Shown: positions 27,190 through 37,261, counted from the first letter of the stretch. The stretch: 64,000 nucleotides of DNA from Halorubrum amylolyticum (GCF_004114995.1 NZ_SDJP01000001.1:124001-188000); one strand, 5' to 3'. Made by a program: numbers and translations. The notes: generated by a model from the sequence alone, not told the origin.

Positions 27190-27684
27190 ATGCACCGAAA
27201 CGGCCACATCGGGGCGTCGCTCGTCGTCTACGCTCCGTTCGGATTCCTCGTCACTGCCCTCGCCTCGATAGAGGTCGGTGTCGTCGGCGCCGTCGGCGTC
27301 GGCTCGATGGCGATGGTTCCCGACCTCGACATGCGCGTCCCTTTCGTCAAGCACAGGGGGATAACGCACACCGTCTGGTTCGCGCTGCTCGTCGGCGTCG
27401 GCTTCGGGGCCGTCGGGCTGGCGGTCGGCTCCCAGCGCGGGCTCGTCGGGGCGCTCCTGTTCGGCGGCACCGCGTTCCTCTTCGGCGCGCTGACGATCGT
27501 CTCGCACCTCCTCGCCGACGCGCTCACGCCGATGGGTATTCGGCCGTACGCGCCCGTGCGAGACGACAAATACACGCTCGACCTGTTCACCGCGGCGAAT
27601 CCGCTCGCGAACTACGCGCTGTTGGGACTGGGCAGCGTCGTCGCCGCGGTCGCGCTCGTCGCCGGCGAGGCGGTTCCGGTGTAA
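27190..27684 (+). CDS. YdjM/DUF457-like membrane-bound metal-dependent hydrolase
   Basis: A 164-residue integral membrane protein. Hydrophobic segments lie at about 8-45, 62-80 and 85-110, with one more at the C-terminus. The family's histidine/aspartate motifs are present: PDLD (about 45), HRGITHT (about 55-61), and SHLLADALTPMGIRPYAP (about 102-120). Proteins of this family are annotated as LexA-regulated inner-membrane metal-dependent hydrolases; the substrate is unknown. The start is the only ATG of the conserved region and has a TATA box 27 bases upstream. It stands alone, converging on the tRNA-Met gene. Confidence 0.82.
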   Translation: MHRNGHIGASLVVYAPFGFLVTALASIEVGVVGAVGVGSMAMVPDLDMRVPFVKHRGITHTVWFALLVGVGFGAVGLAVGSQRGLVGALLFGGTAFLFGALTIVSHLLADALTPMGIRPYAPVRDDKYTLDLFTAANPLANYALLGLGSVVAAVALVAGEAVPV

Positions 27685-27754
27685 GGGCTCGATACGACGA
27701 CACGGTCGAGCGAATCGGCGGCGTCGACGCTCGGCGACTGCGGTGTAGAGAGAA

Positions 27755-27908
27755 TGGCCGGGGTGGGCTCCGAACCCACGATCTCCGCATGTCCCAGGTC
27801 CGAGGCTCGGCGGAGCCACGGGAAGGACGCGGACGCTTCCAAGGCGTCACCGCACCGAATCTCCGAACCCTATGAGTGCGGCGCTATGTCCAGCTAAGCC
27901 ACCCGGCC
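27755..27908 (-). tRNA. Elongator tRNA-Met (CAT) with intron
   Basis: The 5' exon is 27908-27871 and the 3' exon 27790-27755. Acceptor GGCCGGG pairs with CCCGGCC, discriminator A. Anticodon stem CCGCA/TGCGG with loop CTCATAA and anticodon CAT. T-arm GTGGGTTCGGAGCCCAC. The intron, about 80 nt (27870-27791), interrupts the loop after position 37, the usual archaeal site. Elongator Met, not initiator, is inferred from the intron and the 5' GGCCGGG. Spliced length is about 74 nt; no encoded CCA. Confidence 0.92.
27791..27870 (-). other. Intron of tRNA-Met
   Basis: About 80 nt, placed by restoring a seven-base anticodon loop; the exact ends could shift by one or two bases. Removal would be by the archaeal splicing endonuclease acting on a bulge-helix-bulge fold. 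Confidence 0.8.
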
Positions 27909-28035
27909 TCACCTTCCCGTACCGCGATGAGACCCTTTAAGCTTCCCATCCGTCGGAAGGGTGCGAACCCGTGACAGAGCCGACGCGGGGAGGGGTTCCG
28001 ACCGAGTCGGGGCCGTGGGCGACGCGGACCCCGCG

Positions 28036-28044
28036 GATTTATGC
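28036..28044 (+). promoter_or_regulatory. TATA box of DUF7115-type gene
   Basis: GATTTATGC centred 28 bases before ATG 28068, which decides this start over the in-frame ATG at 28041 lying inside the box. Confidence 0.6.
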
Positions 28045-28067
28045 CCGACGGGGCGTATCTCCGGCAC

Positions 28068-29345
28068 ATGAGCCTTCCCGAACTGCTCGCGGGGACCGTC
28101 GGCGACGAGGAGGTCGTGGCCGAGGTCCCGCTCGGGGGAGACGACCGGCTCGCGGTCACGCCGACGCGGACGCTCGTCTATCGCGGCGACGGGCTGCTGT
28201 CGGACGAGTCGGTCGCGGAGTACTCCCACGACGTCGAGCGCATCGCGGTCTCGACGGGTCGCCGCAAGGCGAAACTCACCCTGGGCTACGGCCTCGACGG
28301 CGACGAGACGATCTCGGTACCGGCCAAGCGCGTCGACGACGTGCTCCACCCGGTCCTCGCCGGCGTCCTCTCCGCGAGGGGGGTCACCGACCCCGGCGAG
28401 TCCGTCGTCCGCACCTTCCGCTTCTCCGAGCTCACCCTCGTCGTCACCAGCGGCCGGCTCGTCAAACACGTCGGCTCGGCGGTCTGGGACGAGGAGTTCG
28501 AGGAGTTCGCCTACGCCGACCTCACCGACCTCGACTTCGAGGAGGGGACCGTCGCGACCGCGGTCGTGCTGGCCCACGACGGCCGCTCAGAGCGGTTCAA
28601 AGCGCCAAACGAGTCCGCGCGCGCGGTCCGGGAGACGCTCGTCGACGCCGTCTGCGCGTACCACGGCGTCGACAGCTTGGAGGAGTTCCGCGTGAGCGTC
28701 GCCGGCGGGGGGGACGACGCCGACGCGGCGGCGGACGCCGGCGGCACCACCGACTTCGGCGAGGGGCCGGACCCGCTGTCGGCCTCGCCGGTCGCGGACG
28801 CGGAGGCCGAGTCGGGGTCGGAGCCCGACGCTCCCTCGGGAACCGGGGGGGAGGGTATGGGGACGGACCCGCTCTCGTCGGGCGTCGGCGACGCCGATCC
28901 CTCGTCGACCGAGGTCGGGGCGGGTCCTGCGACCGACGACCGCGTCGGGGGCTCCGGAGAACCGGGCGGCGAAGCGACCGGCGACCGCGCGGCGGGCTCG
29001 TCGGTCGCCGCCGAGACGCCGGCCGTCGACGCCGACTCGCTCGCCGACGATCCGGCCGGAGACCCCGCGGTCGACGTGGACGCGACCGAGACGGCCGGCG
29101 GGGACTTCGCGACCGACGCCGCGGGGGAGCCGACGGCGGAGGAGATCGCGGCGGCCGACGCCGCCGACGCGGCCGCCGCGGACGCCTTCGACGGCTCCCC
29201 GTTCGAGAGCGCCGGCGTCGAGGGCGAGGACCTCGCGACGGAGGTGGCCGCGCTTCGGCGAACCGTCGAGGCCCAGTCCGAACGGATCGACAGGCAGTCC
29301 GCGCTGATCGAACAGCTGATCGAGGAGCTCCGACGCGGACGCTGA
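28068..29345 (+). CDS. Haloarchaeal conserved protein (DUF7115-type) with coiled-coil tail
   Basis: A 425-residue acidic soluble protein. The first 210 residues are a beta-rich module in two similar halves (RLAVTPTRTLVYRGDGLL and TLVVTSGRLVKHVGSAVWDEEF), resembling PH-like short domains used in haloarchaeal DUF7115 proteins. A long disordered Ala/Asp/Glu/Gly/Ser region (about 220-385) follows. The C-terminus is a short coiled coil (AALRRTVEAQSERIDRQS) likely to oligomerise. No TM or catalytic motif. Start chosen by the TATA spacing. The DUF number is from memory of similar haloarchaeal proteins; the function is unknown. Confidence 0.75.
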   Translation: MSLPELLAGTVGDEEVVAEVPLGGDDRLAVTPTRTLVYRGDGLLSDESVAEYSHDVERIAVSTGRRKAKLTLGYGLDGDETISVPAKRVDDVLHPVLAGVLSARGVTDPGESVVRTFRFSELTLVVTSGRLVKHVGSAVWDEEFEEFAYADLTDLDFEEGTVATAVVLAHDGRSERFKAPNESARAVRETLVDAVCAYHGVDSLEEFRVSVAGGGDDADAAADAGGTTDFGEGPDPLSASPVADAEAESGSEPDAPSGTGGEGMGTDPLSSGVGDADPSSTEVGAGPATDDRVGGSGEPGGEATGDRAAGSSVAAETPAVDADSLADDPAGDPAVDVDATETAGGDFATDAAGEPTAEEIAAADAADAAAADAFDGSPFESAGVEGEDLATEVAALRRTVEAQSERIDRQSALIEQLIEELRRGR

Positions 29346-29392
29346 CCGCCTCTCGACCGTCCCGTTCTCTCTGGCGATAGCCGCGGGGGACC

Positions 29393-29402
29393 ATTTTTAA
29401 AC
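29393..29402 (+). promoter_or_regulatory. TATA box of MscS gene
   Basis: ATTTTTAAAC centred 26 bases before GTG 29424; leaderless start. Confidence 0.6.
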
Positions 29403-29423
29403 GCGAGGACGAAGGGTCGAGCA

Positions 29424-30662
29424 GTGACCGCACCGGGATCTCGACTCGACGCACTGTTGGGCAGCGTCGCCACCGCGGAGGCGCGTCTCGCCGTGACCGC
29501 CGGAATCCTGCTCGCGACGCTGGCCGTCGGCTGGCTGCTCCTCCCGCGGGCCGTCGTGGCCGGAGAACGGATCGTCGCGCGCTGGCTGGAACGCGCCCTC
29601 GACGGACACGGAGGGGGATCGATCGAGGCGATACGGGAGGCCGTTCCGGTCTCCGTCGGGCTGCGGCTGCTCGTCGGGCTCCTCCAGCTCGCGCTGTTCG
29701 CGCTCGCCGCCGTCGCGATCCTTGCGCTGTGGGGGCAGTTCTCGGTCGTCGTCGCGGTGCTCCCGATGGCGGAGAACGTGCTCACGATCGGCGCGCAGGC
29801 GCTCCTCTCCCTGCTGCTCCTCGGCGCCGCCTACGTCGCGAGCGACGTGTTAGAGGAGTACGTCGAGGACCTCTCGGCCGACAGCGACCGCATCACCGCC
29901 CACCAGGAACAGCTTCTCAGCCGGATCATGCAGGTTGGCGTGCTGGTGATCGCGGGGATAACCGTCCTCGGGATCTGGGGCGTGAACCTCGGCGGGCTCC
30001 TCGTCGGGGCCGGCTTCCTCGGGATCGTGCTCGGGATGGCCGCCCGTCAGACCCTCGGGTCGCTCATCGCCGGCTTCGTGCTGATGTTCGCGCGCCCGTT
30101 CGAGATCGGCGACTGGGTGGAGATCGGCGACCAAGAGGGGTTCGTCACCGAGATCACGATCATGAACACCCACATGCGGAACTTCGACGGCGAGTACGTC
30201 GTGGTGCCCAACGATCTCGTCACCAACCAGGCGATCACGAACCGGAGCCGCGAGGGGCGGCTCCGGATTCACATGGAGGTCGGGATCGGCTACGACGACG
30301 ACCCCGACGAGGCCAGCGGGATCGCCGAGGAGGTGTTAACCGAGATCGACACGATCGCCGACAACCCGAAGCCGTACGTGATCCCCTCCGGCTTCGGCGA
30401 CTCCGCGATCCTCCTCGACCTCCGGTTCTGGATCGAGCCGCCGACCCCGCAGGCGCGGTGGCGCTCGAAGGCGACCGCCGTCGAGCTGATACAGGACCGA
30501 TTCGCCGACGCCGGGATCTCCATCCCGTACCCGCAACGGACCGTGTCGTACCCGCCGGAGACGGCGGAGGCGGATGAGACCGTCGAGCGCGTCGAGCGTC
30601 TCGACGCCGACGACGAGCGCTCGGGCGGCGGCGACGGGCGGGCGAACGACCGCCCTACCTGA
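29424..30662 (+). CDS. MscS-family small-conductance mechanosensitive channel
   Basis: A 412-residue membrane protein. Hydrophobic segments lie at about 18-42, 78-102, 115-140, 168-188 and 192-215; the last is the pore-lining helix (GAGFLGIVLGMAARQTLGSLIAGF). The MscS beta domain follows: PFEIGDWVEIGDQEGFVTEI, then THMRNFDGEYVVVPNDLVTNQAITNRS. A C-terminal alpha/beta portion (about 290-375) and an acidic tail complete it. It releases ions and solutes on hypo-osmotic shock, a key need for salt-in haloarchaea. Start GTG is supported by the TATA box. The last 8 bases overlap the convergent beta-helix gene. Confidence 0.92.
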   Translation: MTAPGSRLDALLGSVATAEARLAVTAGILLATLAVGWLLLPRAVVAGERIVARWLERALDGHGGGSIEAIREAVPVSVGLRLLVGLLQLALFALAAVAILALWGQFSVVVAVLPMAENVLTIGAQALLSLLLLGAAYVASDVLEEYVEDLSADSDRITAHQEQLLSRIMQVGVLVIAGITVLGIWGVNLGGLLVGAGFLGIVLGMAARQTLGSLIAGFVLMFARPFEIGDWVEIGDQEGFVTEITIMNTHMRNFDGEYVVVPNDLVTNQAITNRSREGRLRIHMEVGIGYDDDPDEASGIAEEVLTEIDTIADNPKPYVIPSGFGDSAILLDLRFWIEPPTPQARWRSKATAVELIQDRFADAGISIPYPQRTVSYPPETAEADETVERVERLDADDERSGGGDGRANDRPT

Positions 30663-32328
30663 GCGACGCCGCGGCGTCGACCGCGTTCGACCCCACCGGT
30701 TCGAACGTCACCCGTACCACGGCGTCGACGGTCCCCGCGAACCCCCCCGTGTCGACGTTCGCTTGATGGGGAGACGGGTCGTGAACGGCGGCGATTCGAT
30801 ACGCACGATCGGCGGAGAGGGGCTGGTTCAGTTCGACGAACAGCACCGACTCGCACTCCCCGCGATCGCCGCCCCACGTCGGGAGCGTGACGGGCACCGC
30901 GTCCGCCTCGGCGCGGATGACGTGTCCGTCGGCCGATCGCTCGTCCTCCCCGACGAGGAACGCGCCGGGACCGTCGAACCCGTTGCGGTCGACGTCCGAC
31001 GGATCGGTGACGTAGAACGTTCCGTCCCAGCACCCTTCGTCGGCCGGGTCGGCGCCCGTGATCCGCCGGTACGACTTCTTCGCGAGGTAGCCGACGAGGC
31101 CGCGGTCGGGTTCGAGGCCGCCGGCGCAGGAGCCGTCGGGGGCTTCGGTTCGGTCGGGGGCTTCGGTTCGGCCAGAATTGTCGGGCCGGTCGGTGCTCCA
31201 CGGGAGAAACGCGACGCGGTCGGTGACCGACTGCCCTCCCGGGCCTTCGAGCGGGTTGTCCCGGTGGCGGGGTCCCGTCTCGTCTCCCCACCAGTTACAC
31301 GTCGCGTCGATCGGTTTCGGAGACGGCGTCGGGTCCGCCACCGCGCCGCCACCCTCGTTGTCCTCGATGACGTTGCGTCGGAGCACCGCCTCGAACCCGT
31401 CTTCCGCCTGCAGCCCGTAGCCCACCTCGTTTCCGACGAGGGCGCATCCCCGCACATCGAGGAAGCCGTTGGTGTGCTCGATGCCCGGGCCGGCGTTGTT
31501 CCGAATGTCGCAGTGGCGCACGAGGGCCGGCTCGTCGAGCGGCGGAGCGTCGACGGGAGCCGTCCCGAGGCCCGGGCTGCCGGTCGCCTCGATCGGAGCG
31601 CGGTCGATGGGGGCCGTCTTGAGTCCCGGGCCGTCGTTCGCCTCGATCAGCGTCCGCTCGATCCCCGACCCGGCCGTCGCCGGGAGCAGTACGGCGCCGC
31701 CGTTCTCCGCAGCGACCGAGTCCTCGACGACCACCGTCGCGCGAGCGTCCGATCCGAGCGCTCGCTCCGCGTTTTCTCGGAACTCACAGTCGCGTACCGA
31801 GACGTGACCGTCATAGACATCGAGCCCGCAGCCACCGTTTTGACGGATCGTCGAGCCCTCGCACGCGACCGCCGTCTCGCCGTCGCTCCGCACGCCGTCG
31901 GCAGCGTTCCCCTCGATCGTCACGGACGAGAGGGTCAGGGAGCTGCCCCACCGAACGTCGACGCCTCGGCGGAACTCCCGCACGGAGAGGTTCTTGACGG
32001 TGACGTCACGGGCGCCCTCCCGGATCGAGATTCCCGCCCGGCTCCCGTCGCCGTCGAGCCGGTGTCCCCGCCCGTCAACGACCACGTTGCTCGCGGTGAT
32101 TTCGATCCCCGCACCCTCGGTGGAGCGGTCGTCGTCGAGGGCGTACATCCCGGGTTCATCGATAGTCGTCGACTCGGCGATCAGCTGCGGGCCGTCGTCG
32201 TTGGTCCGCATCGGAACGGCCCCGATGCTGGCGAAGGCGAGCCCCCCGCCGACGCTTTTCTGCAGGACCGCCCGCCGCGAGTGTCCGTCCTGCGAGCTGT
32301 CGTCCGGCGGATTCACTTCGTTCGACAT
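30655..32328 (-). CDS. Tat-exported right-handed beta-helix (NosD-like) protein
   Basis: A 557-residue protein. The N-terminus carries SRRAVLQKSVGGGLAFASIG (about 18-37), a Tat signal. Residues about 50-345 show repeated parallel beta-helix rungs (NVVVDGRGHRLDGDG, DVTVKNLSVREF, VTIEGNAADGVRSDG, SVRDCEFRENAE), as in NosD/pectate-lyase-like periplasmic proteins. The motif CNWWGDETGPRHRDNP (about 350) is a typical closing block of such haloarchaeal helices. The C-terminal 150 residues are a beta domain with GCWDGTFYVTDPSDVDRNG. The usual role is carbohydrate or surface binding; the substrate is unknown. The ATG at 32328 is chosen over 32334 as giving the best signal peptide; either is possible. 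Confidence 0.78.
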   Translation of the reverse strand: MSNEVNPPDDSSQDGHSRRAVLQKSVGGGLAFASIGAVPMRTNDDGPQLIAESTTIDEPGMYALDDDRSTEGAGIEITASNVVVDGRGHRLDGDGSRAGISIREGARDVTVKNLSVREFRRGVDVRWGSSLTLSSVTIEGNAADGVRSDGETAVACEGSTIRQNGGCGLDVYDGHVSVRDCEFRENAERALGSDARATVVVEDSVAAENGGAVLLPATAGSGIERTLIEANDGPGLKTAPIDRAPIEATGSPGLGTAPVDAPPLDEPALVRHCDIRNNAGPGIEHTNGFLDVRGCALVGNEVGYGLQAEDGFEAVLRRNVIEDNEGGGAVADPTPSPKPIDATCNWWGDETGPRHRDNPLEGPGGQSVTDRVAFLPWSTDRPDNSGRTEAPDRTEAPDGSCAGGLEPDRGLVGYLAKKSYRRITGADPADEGCWDGTFYVTDPSDVDRNGFDGPGAFLVGEDERSADGHVIRAEADAVPVTLPTWGGDRGECESVLFVELNQPLSADRAYRIAAVHDPSPHQANVDTGGFAGTVDAVVRVTFEPVGSNAVDAAASLR

Positions 32329-32360
32329 GATCACCGGACGAGACTCTCCCGAGCGTCATC

Positions 32361-32390
32361 GTTATGCGCCGGCGAATCTCGCGTTAAAAG
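32361..32390 (-). promoter_or_regulatory. Two TATA-like boxes before beta-helix gene
   Basis: On the reverse strand CTTTTAACGC (32390-32381) and GCGCATAACG (around 32365) lie 57 and 37 bases before the ATG. Either could be the TATA box. Confidence 0.4.
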
Positions 32391-32461
32391 CCAGCTACTC
32401 GCGTCTCGACGACGGCTCGTCGAGGGTTCGCTGCCCCGGTCGAGTCATCCGGACTTGCCGC

Positions 32462-34243
32462 TCACCGCTCCCGGCCGAACCCCGCCGCGAACGTCGCCTC
32501 GTCCACCGAGAGGACGGTCGGCCGCCCGTGCGGACACGCGTACGGGCGGTCGCACTCGCCGAGCCGGTCGAGCAGCGAGCGCAGCTCCCCCGCGTTCAGC
32601 TCGCCAATCTCGCCCCGCTTCAACGACGGGTGACACGCCAGATCCGCGAGCAGCGTTTCGCGGGCGTCCCGCGGCGACTCCCCGTTCGAGAGTGTCGCGA
32701 GCGCGTCGCGGAACGCGTCCGCGTCGGCCGCCCGGCCGAACGGCGCCGGGACGCTCCGGAGCCTGACTGTCCCCCCGCCGAACGGCTCCGTCTCGAACCC
32801 GAGCGCGGCGAGGGCGTCGGCGTGCGCCTCCGCGGCCGCCGCCTCGTCGGCCGACAGCGAGGCGGTCGCCGGCGGGTCGAGCGGGGCGGTCGGCACCGCC
32901 TCGCCGTCGAACGCCCGGGCGAGCCGCTCGTAGTTCACGCGCTCGTGGGCGGCGTGGCCGTCGATCACGAGCAGTTCGTCGCCGGCCTCGACGAGCACGT
33001 AGAGGTCGCGGAAGGTCCCGATCGGCGTCGCGTCCGCGAAGGCCGTCGGGCGCTCGCCACCCTCGCCGCCGACCGGGTCGAGCGCCCCGTCGAGCCCGGT
33101 GTCGACCTCGGCCGTTCGGCGCAGGTCGGCGCCCGTGAGCGCGTCGGCGACGACCGACTCGACCGCGTCCGCGACCGCGTCGGCGTCGCGGAGCCCGACC
33201 TCCCGCTTCGCCGGGTGAACGTTCGGGTCCACGCGGGCGGGCGGCAGCGACACGTCCGCGGCCGCCACCGGCTCACGCCCGTCCGGGAGCAGGCGCCCGT
33301 ACCCCGCCCGGACCGCGGCCGCGAGCCGGTCGTTCCGGACCGGGCGACCGTTCACCGAGATCCGGACGTGATCGCGGGAGGAACGCGTCACCGAGGGGTA
33401 CGCGAGTGCGCCGGACACCTCGACCGCGGTCGACGCGGTCCCGTCTTCTCCGGCGCCTTCACCCCCGATCCCGGCGCTCGCCGCGATCTCCGTCGATCGG
33501 CTCGCAGTCTCGCGGTCGTAGACGCCGAGCAGCGCCTCCGTGACCCCGGACCCGGGCGTCGACAGCGTCCGCGACCCGTCGTGGTCGAGCGCGAACGCCA
33601 CCTCGGGGTTCGCGAGCGCGTAGTCGCCCACCAGCGCGGAGATCCGCGCGAACTCGGCCGCCGCCCCCGCCAGCGACTCCCGGCGGGCGGGCCGGCTCGC
33701 GAACAGGTCCTCGACGACGACGGTGGTCCCGCGGGCGCGCCCGGCGTCGGTGACGGTGGGAGCATCCGAATCGCCCCCGCGGCTCGCTCCTCCGTTCGCC
33801 GCCGTCCCGTCGACGACCACCCGCGTCCCGACCGCGCCGCCGTCGCTGGTGACGAGTTCGAGCCGCGCTGCCTCGGCGATCGCGGCCAGCGCCTCGCCGC
33901 GGAAGCCGAGCGAGCCGACGCCGACCGGGTCGCCGTCGGGCGCGAGCTTGCTCGTCGCGTGGCGCTCGACGGCGAGCCGGGCGCCCGCCCGGCTCATCCC
34001 GCGGCCGTCGTCGGCCACCCGGACCCGGTCGGTGCCGTCGCCGTCGACCGCGACCTCGACCCGCGAGGCGCCGGCGTCGAGCGCGTTGTCGATCAGCTCG
34101 CCGACGACCCGGGCGGGACGAGTGACCACCTCCCCGGCGGCGATCCGGTCGACGGTGGCGGGGTCGAGCCGACGGACGCGGGTCGTCCCCGCCGACGCCT
34201 CGTCCGAGTCGCCCCCGCCGCTGGCGCGCTCCTCACCCGTCAT
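32462..34243 (-). CDS. mutL: DNA mismatch repair protein MutL
   Basis: A 593-residue GHKL ATPase. N-terminal motifs: [12 protein letters not shown] (about 49-60), [16 protein letters not shown] and [15 protein letters not shown] (about 108-122). A central transducer domain contains [15 protein letters not shown]. The C-terminal dimerisation/endonuclease domain has [12 protein letters not shown], fitting DQHA(x)2E(x)4E except Gly for Gln, plus [10 protein letters not shown] and CPHGRPT; this suggests a nicking-competent MutL. Acts with MutS to direct strand excision. Its ATG lies inside the end of mutS (11-bp overlap), so the two are translationally coupled. Confidence 0.95.
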   Translation of the reverse strand: MTGEERASGGGDSDEASAGTTRVRRLDPATVDRIAAGEVVTRPARVVGELIDNALDAGASRVEVAVDGDGTDRVRVADDGRGMSRAGARLAVERHATSKLAPDGDPVGVGSLGFRGEALAAIAEAARLELVTSDGGAVGTRVVVDGTAANGGASRGGDSDAPTVTDAGRARGTTVVVEDLFASRPARRESLAGAAAEFARISALVGDYALANPEVAFALDHDGSRTLSTPGSGVTEALLGVYDRETASRSTEIAASAGIGGEGAGEDGTASTAVEVSGALAYPSVTRSSRDHVRISVNGRPVRNDRLAAAVRAGYGRLLPDGREPVAAADVSLPPARVDPNVHPAKREVGLRDADAVADAVESVVADALTGADLRRTAEVDTGLDGALDPVGGEGGERPTAFADATPIGTFRDLYVLVEAGDELLVIDGHAAHERVNYERLARAFDGEAVPTAPLDPPATASLSADEAAAAEAHADALAALGFETEPFGGGTVRLRSVPAPFGRAADADAFRDALATLSNGESPRDARETLLADLACHPSLKRGEIGELNAGELRSLLDRLGECDRPYACPHGRPTVLSVDEATFAAGFGRER

Positions 34244-37142
34244 CGTCGACCCGCGACTGAAGGTCGTGAAGGGCGTTCAGCGCCTCGATCGGCGTCATCC
34301 GGGCGAGGTCGAGGTCGCGGAGGGCGGCGGTCAGATCTGGCTGAGGGTCGGCCGACCGATCGGTCTGTGTGTCGCCGTCGGCCGCGGAAGTCCCGTTGGT
34401 CGCGGGGTCGCTATCGGCCGCGGCGCTTGTGTTCTCTGCACGCTCCGTCTCTGCTTTTCCCTTCGTTCCCTCCTCTTCCGCGAGGAACTCCCGCAGCGAG
34501 GCGTCTGCGTCGTCGCCGTCGCCGACGCTGTCGGTCGCGGGATCGGCTCCGTCCGTCTCGGTGTCGGTCGTCCCGGCGTCGGAAGCCTCCGCGTCGTCCG
34601 TCTCCGCGGCCACGAGGTCGCGGGACCGCTCGACGACGGGCGCCGGCACGCCGGCCAGCTCGGCGACCTCGACGCCGTACGAGGAGGAGGAGGCGCCGGG
34701 GACGACCCGGTGGAGGAACGTCACGTCGCCGTCCTCGCGGGTCGCCGTGAAGTGGAGGTTGAAGGCGCGCTCGCGCTCCGCCGCGAGGTCGGTCAGGTCG
34801 TGGTAGTGGGTGGCAAAGAGGGCGGTCGCGCCCAGCTCGTCGTGGATGAACTCGGCGGCGGCGCGGGCGATGGCCCGCCCGTCGGTCGTGGCGGTGCCGC
34901 GGCCCACCTCGTCTAAGAGGACGAGCGAGTCCGGCCCGGCGTCGTGGAGGATCTCCGTCAGCTCGCTCATCTCGCGCATGAACGTCGACTGGCCCCCCGC
35001 GATGTCGTCGGAGGCGCCGACGCGGGTGAACAGCCGGTCGAAGACGGGGAGCGAGGCCGCCTGCGCGGGGACGAACGAGCCGGTCTGCGCGAGCACGACC
35101 GCGAGCGCGACCGACCGCATGTACGTCGACTTGCCGCTCATGTTCGGCCCCGTGATCACCGCGATCGACCCGCGCGGGAGGTCGGCGTCGTTCGGGACGA
35201 ACGACTCCTCGGCGCGCTCGACGACCGGGTGACGGCCCCCCTCGATCTCGATTCCGGCAGCGTCCGACTCATCGCGGATCTCCGGCCGAACGTAGTCGCC
35301 CTCGACCGCGACGCTCGCCAGCGAGCGGAGCGCGTCGAGTTCCGCGATCGCGTCCGCCAGCCCCTGAATCCGCTCGGTCTCGCCCGCGACGCGCTCGCGC
35401 ACGTCGACGAACAGCTCGTACTCCAAGGCGTCCGCGCGCTCCGCGGCGCCGACGATCTCCTCTTCGCGCTCCTTCAGTTCCGGCGTGTAGTAGCGCTCGC
35501 TGTTCTTTAGCGTCTGTCGGCGGCGGTAGTCGTCGGGGACCCGGTCGAGGTTGGCGTCGGTCACCTCGATGTAGTAGCCGTGGACCTGGTTGTGCCCGAC
35601 CGACAGCGAGTCGATCCCGGTGCGCTCACGCTCGCTCGCCTCCAGATCGGCGACCCACTCTCGCCCCTCGTGTTCGGTGGCGCGGAGGTCGTCGAGGTCG
35701 TCGTCGAACCCCTCGCAAATCACGCCGCCCTCGGTGATCTCGGGCGGGGGGTTCGCCGCGATCGCGTCGTCGATCAGATCGCGGACCTCGGTCAGCTCGT
35801 CGAGGCGGTCGCGGAGGTCGCGGAGATGGTCGGTGCGGGGGAGGTCGGCGTCGCCGTCGGTTTTCGGTCCTCCAGCGCCGTCCGCTGCGCCCGCCTCCCC
35901 GTCCGCCCCCGCCAGCGTCGCCTTCAGCTCCGGCACGACCGCGAGCGTCGCGTGCAGCGAGCGCAGGTCGCGGGCGTCGGCGCGTTCCCGCGATATCCGG
36001 CCCACGAGCCGTTCGAGGTCGTAGGCGGCCGCGAGCGCGTCGGAAAGGCCCTCGCGGACGAGGGTGCGGTCGGCCAGCTCGCCGACCGCGTCGTGGCGGC
36101 TCCGGACCGCGTCGGCGTCGACGAGGGGACGACGGAGCCACCGTTCCAGACACCGGCGGCCGAGCGCGCAGCTCGTCTCGTCGAGGGCGTCGAACAGGGT
36201 GTCGCTGGCGCCCAGCCCGCGGTTCTCGAACAGCTCGAGGCTGCGCTGTGCGGCCGCGTCGAGCCGGAGCCGGTCGCGCGGGTCGTACCGCCGGACCCGG
36301 GTGACGTACGAGAGCGGGCCGTCGTCGCCCTGCGTGTACTCCGCGTACGCGAGCACCGCCCCGGCGGCGCGGAGCTCGGCGTTCCCGTCGAACCGGCGGT
36401 CGGGGGCGGGGAGGTACGGCTCCAGCCGCTCGACCGCGGCCCGCCGCTCGAAGGCTCCGGGGTCGTAGGCGTGGGTCGTCCAGCCGCGCTCGGCGTCGGC
36501 CGGCTCGAAGTCGGGGGCGTCCGGTCCCGCGATCAGTTCCGCGGGCGCGATCCGGTCGAGCTCCTCCGCGACCGCGTCGCGGTCGCCCGACGTGACGAGG
36601 CACTCGCCGGTCGAGACGTCGACGGCGGCGAGGCCGACGGCGTCCGCCGGGGCGGCGCTCCCACCCCCACTGCTGCCCTCGCCCCCGCCCCCGGCCGCCA
36701 CCGCCGCCACGTAGTTCGTCGTCCCGGCCTCCAACAGCTCGTCCTCGACGACGGTTCCGGGGGTGATCACCTCGGTGACCGCGCGGTCGACGAGCCCGGA
36801 CGCCTGCTCGGCGTCCTCGACCTGGTCGCCGAGGGCGACGCGGTACCCCGCGTCGAGCAGCGATTCGAGGTAGGGCGCGGCGTTGTCGATGGGGACCCCC
36901 GCCATCGGGTAGTCGCCGGTCGAGTCGGAGCGCTCCGTCAGCGTCACCTCGCAGACGCGGGCGACCGCCTCGGCCGCCTCGCAGAACGCCTCGTAGAAGT
37001 CGCCGACCTGGAACAGCACGAGCGCGTCCTCGTGGGCCGCACACAGGTCGGCGTACTGCGAGAGCATCGGCGTCAGCTCCTCGCGGGCGGCAGCGATCCC
37101 CGGCGGGAGCCCGGTCACCGTCTCGCGGTCCGCAGTCGGCAT
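34233..37142 (-). CDS. mutS: DNA mismatch repair protein MutS
   Basis: A 969-residue MutS1-type protein. The N-terminal mismatch-binding domain has QVGDFYEAF (about 47-55), containing the Phe-x-Glu wedge. The connector has [21 protein letters not shown]. The core/clamp region (about 290-610) includes [12 protein letters not shown]. The ATPase has Walker [15 protein letters not shown] and Walker [15 protein letters not shown], then [12 protein letters not shown] long acidic Asp/Thr/Ser linker precedes the short C-terminal helix-rich end ([20 protein letters not shown]). Start ATG 37142 is fixed by a TATA box 28 bases upstream. First gene of mutSL. Confidence 0.96.
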   Translation of the reverse strand: MPTADRETVTGLPPGIAAAREELTPMLSQYADLCAAHEDALVLFQVGDFYEAFCEAAEAVARVCEVTLTERSDSTGDYPMAGVPIDNAAPYLESLLDAGYRVALGDQVEDAEQASGLVDRAVTEVITPGTVVEDELLEAGTTNYVAAVAAGGGGEGSSGGGSAAPADAVGLAAVDVSTGECLVTSGDRDAVAEELDRIAPAELIAGPDAPDFEPADAERGWTTHAYDPGAFERRAAVERLEPYLPAPDRRFDGNAELRAAGAVLAYAEYTQGDDGPLSYVTRVRRYDPRDRLRLDAAAQRSLELFENRGLGASDTLFDALDETSCALGRRCLERWLRRPLVDADAVRSRHDAVGELADRTLVREGLSDALAAAYDLERLVGRISRERADARDLRSLHATLAVVPELKATLAGADGEAGAADGAGGPKTDGDADLPRTDHLRDLRDRLDELTEVRDLIDDAIAANPPPEITEGGVICEGFDDDLDDLRATEHEGREWVADLEASERERTGIDSLSVGHNQVHGYYIEVTDANLDRVPDDYRRRQTLKNSERYYTPELKEREEEIVGAAERADALEYELFVDVRERVAGETERIQGLADAIAELDALRSLASVAVEGDYVRPEIRDESDAAGIEIEGGRHPVVERAEESFVPNDADLPRGSIAVITGPNMSGKSTYMRSVALAVVLAQTGSFVPAQAASLPVFDRLFTRVGASDDIAGGQSTFMREMSELTEILHDAGPDSLVLLDEVGRGTATTDGRAIARAAAEFIHDELGATALFATHYHDLTDLAAERERAFNLHFTATREDGDVTFLHRVVPGASSSSYGVEVAELAGVPAPVVERSRDLVAAETDDAEASDAGTTDTETDGADPATDSVGDGDDADASLREFLAEEEGTKGKAETERAENTSAAADSDPATNGTSAADGDTQTDRSADPQPDLTAALRDLDLARMTPIEALNALHDLQSRVDDDG

Positions 37143-37165
37143 ACCACGAGTCCGGGCGCCCGTGG

Positions 37166-37174
37166 GCATAAACG
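37166..37174 (-). promoter_or_regulatory. TATA box of mutSL
   Basis: CGTTTATGC on the reverse strand, centred 28 bases before ATG 37142; leaderless transcript expected. It abuts a tandem repeat. Confidence 0.6.
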
Positions 37175-37230
37175 GTGCGGAGGCGGTCGGTTCCGGTGCG
37201 GAGGCGGTCAGTTCCGGTGCGGAGGCGTCG
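37173..37230. repeat. 21-bp tandem repeat upstream of mutSL
   Basis: CGGTGCGGAGGCGGTC-type unit: two 21-bp copies (37173-37193, 37194-37214) differing by one base, and a partial third. It begins inside the mutSL TATA element and occupies the BRE and upstream-promoter position. Confidence 0.75.
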
Positions 37231-37261
37231 GACCCACCAGAACCGATCGGCCGCGCCAGAG

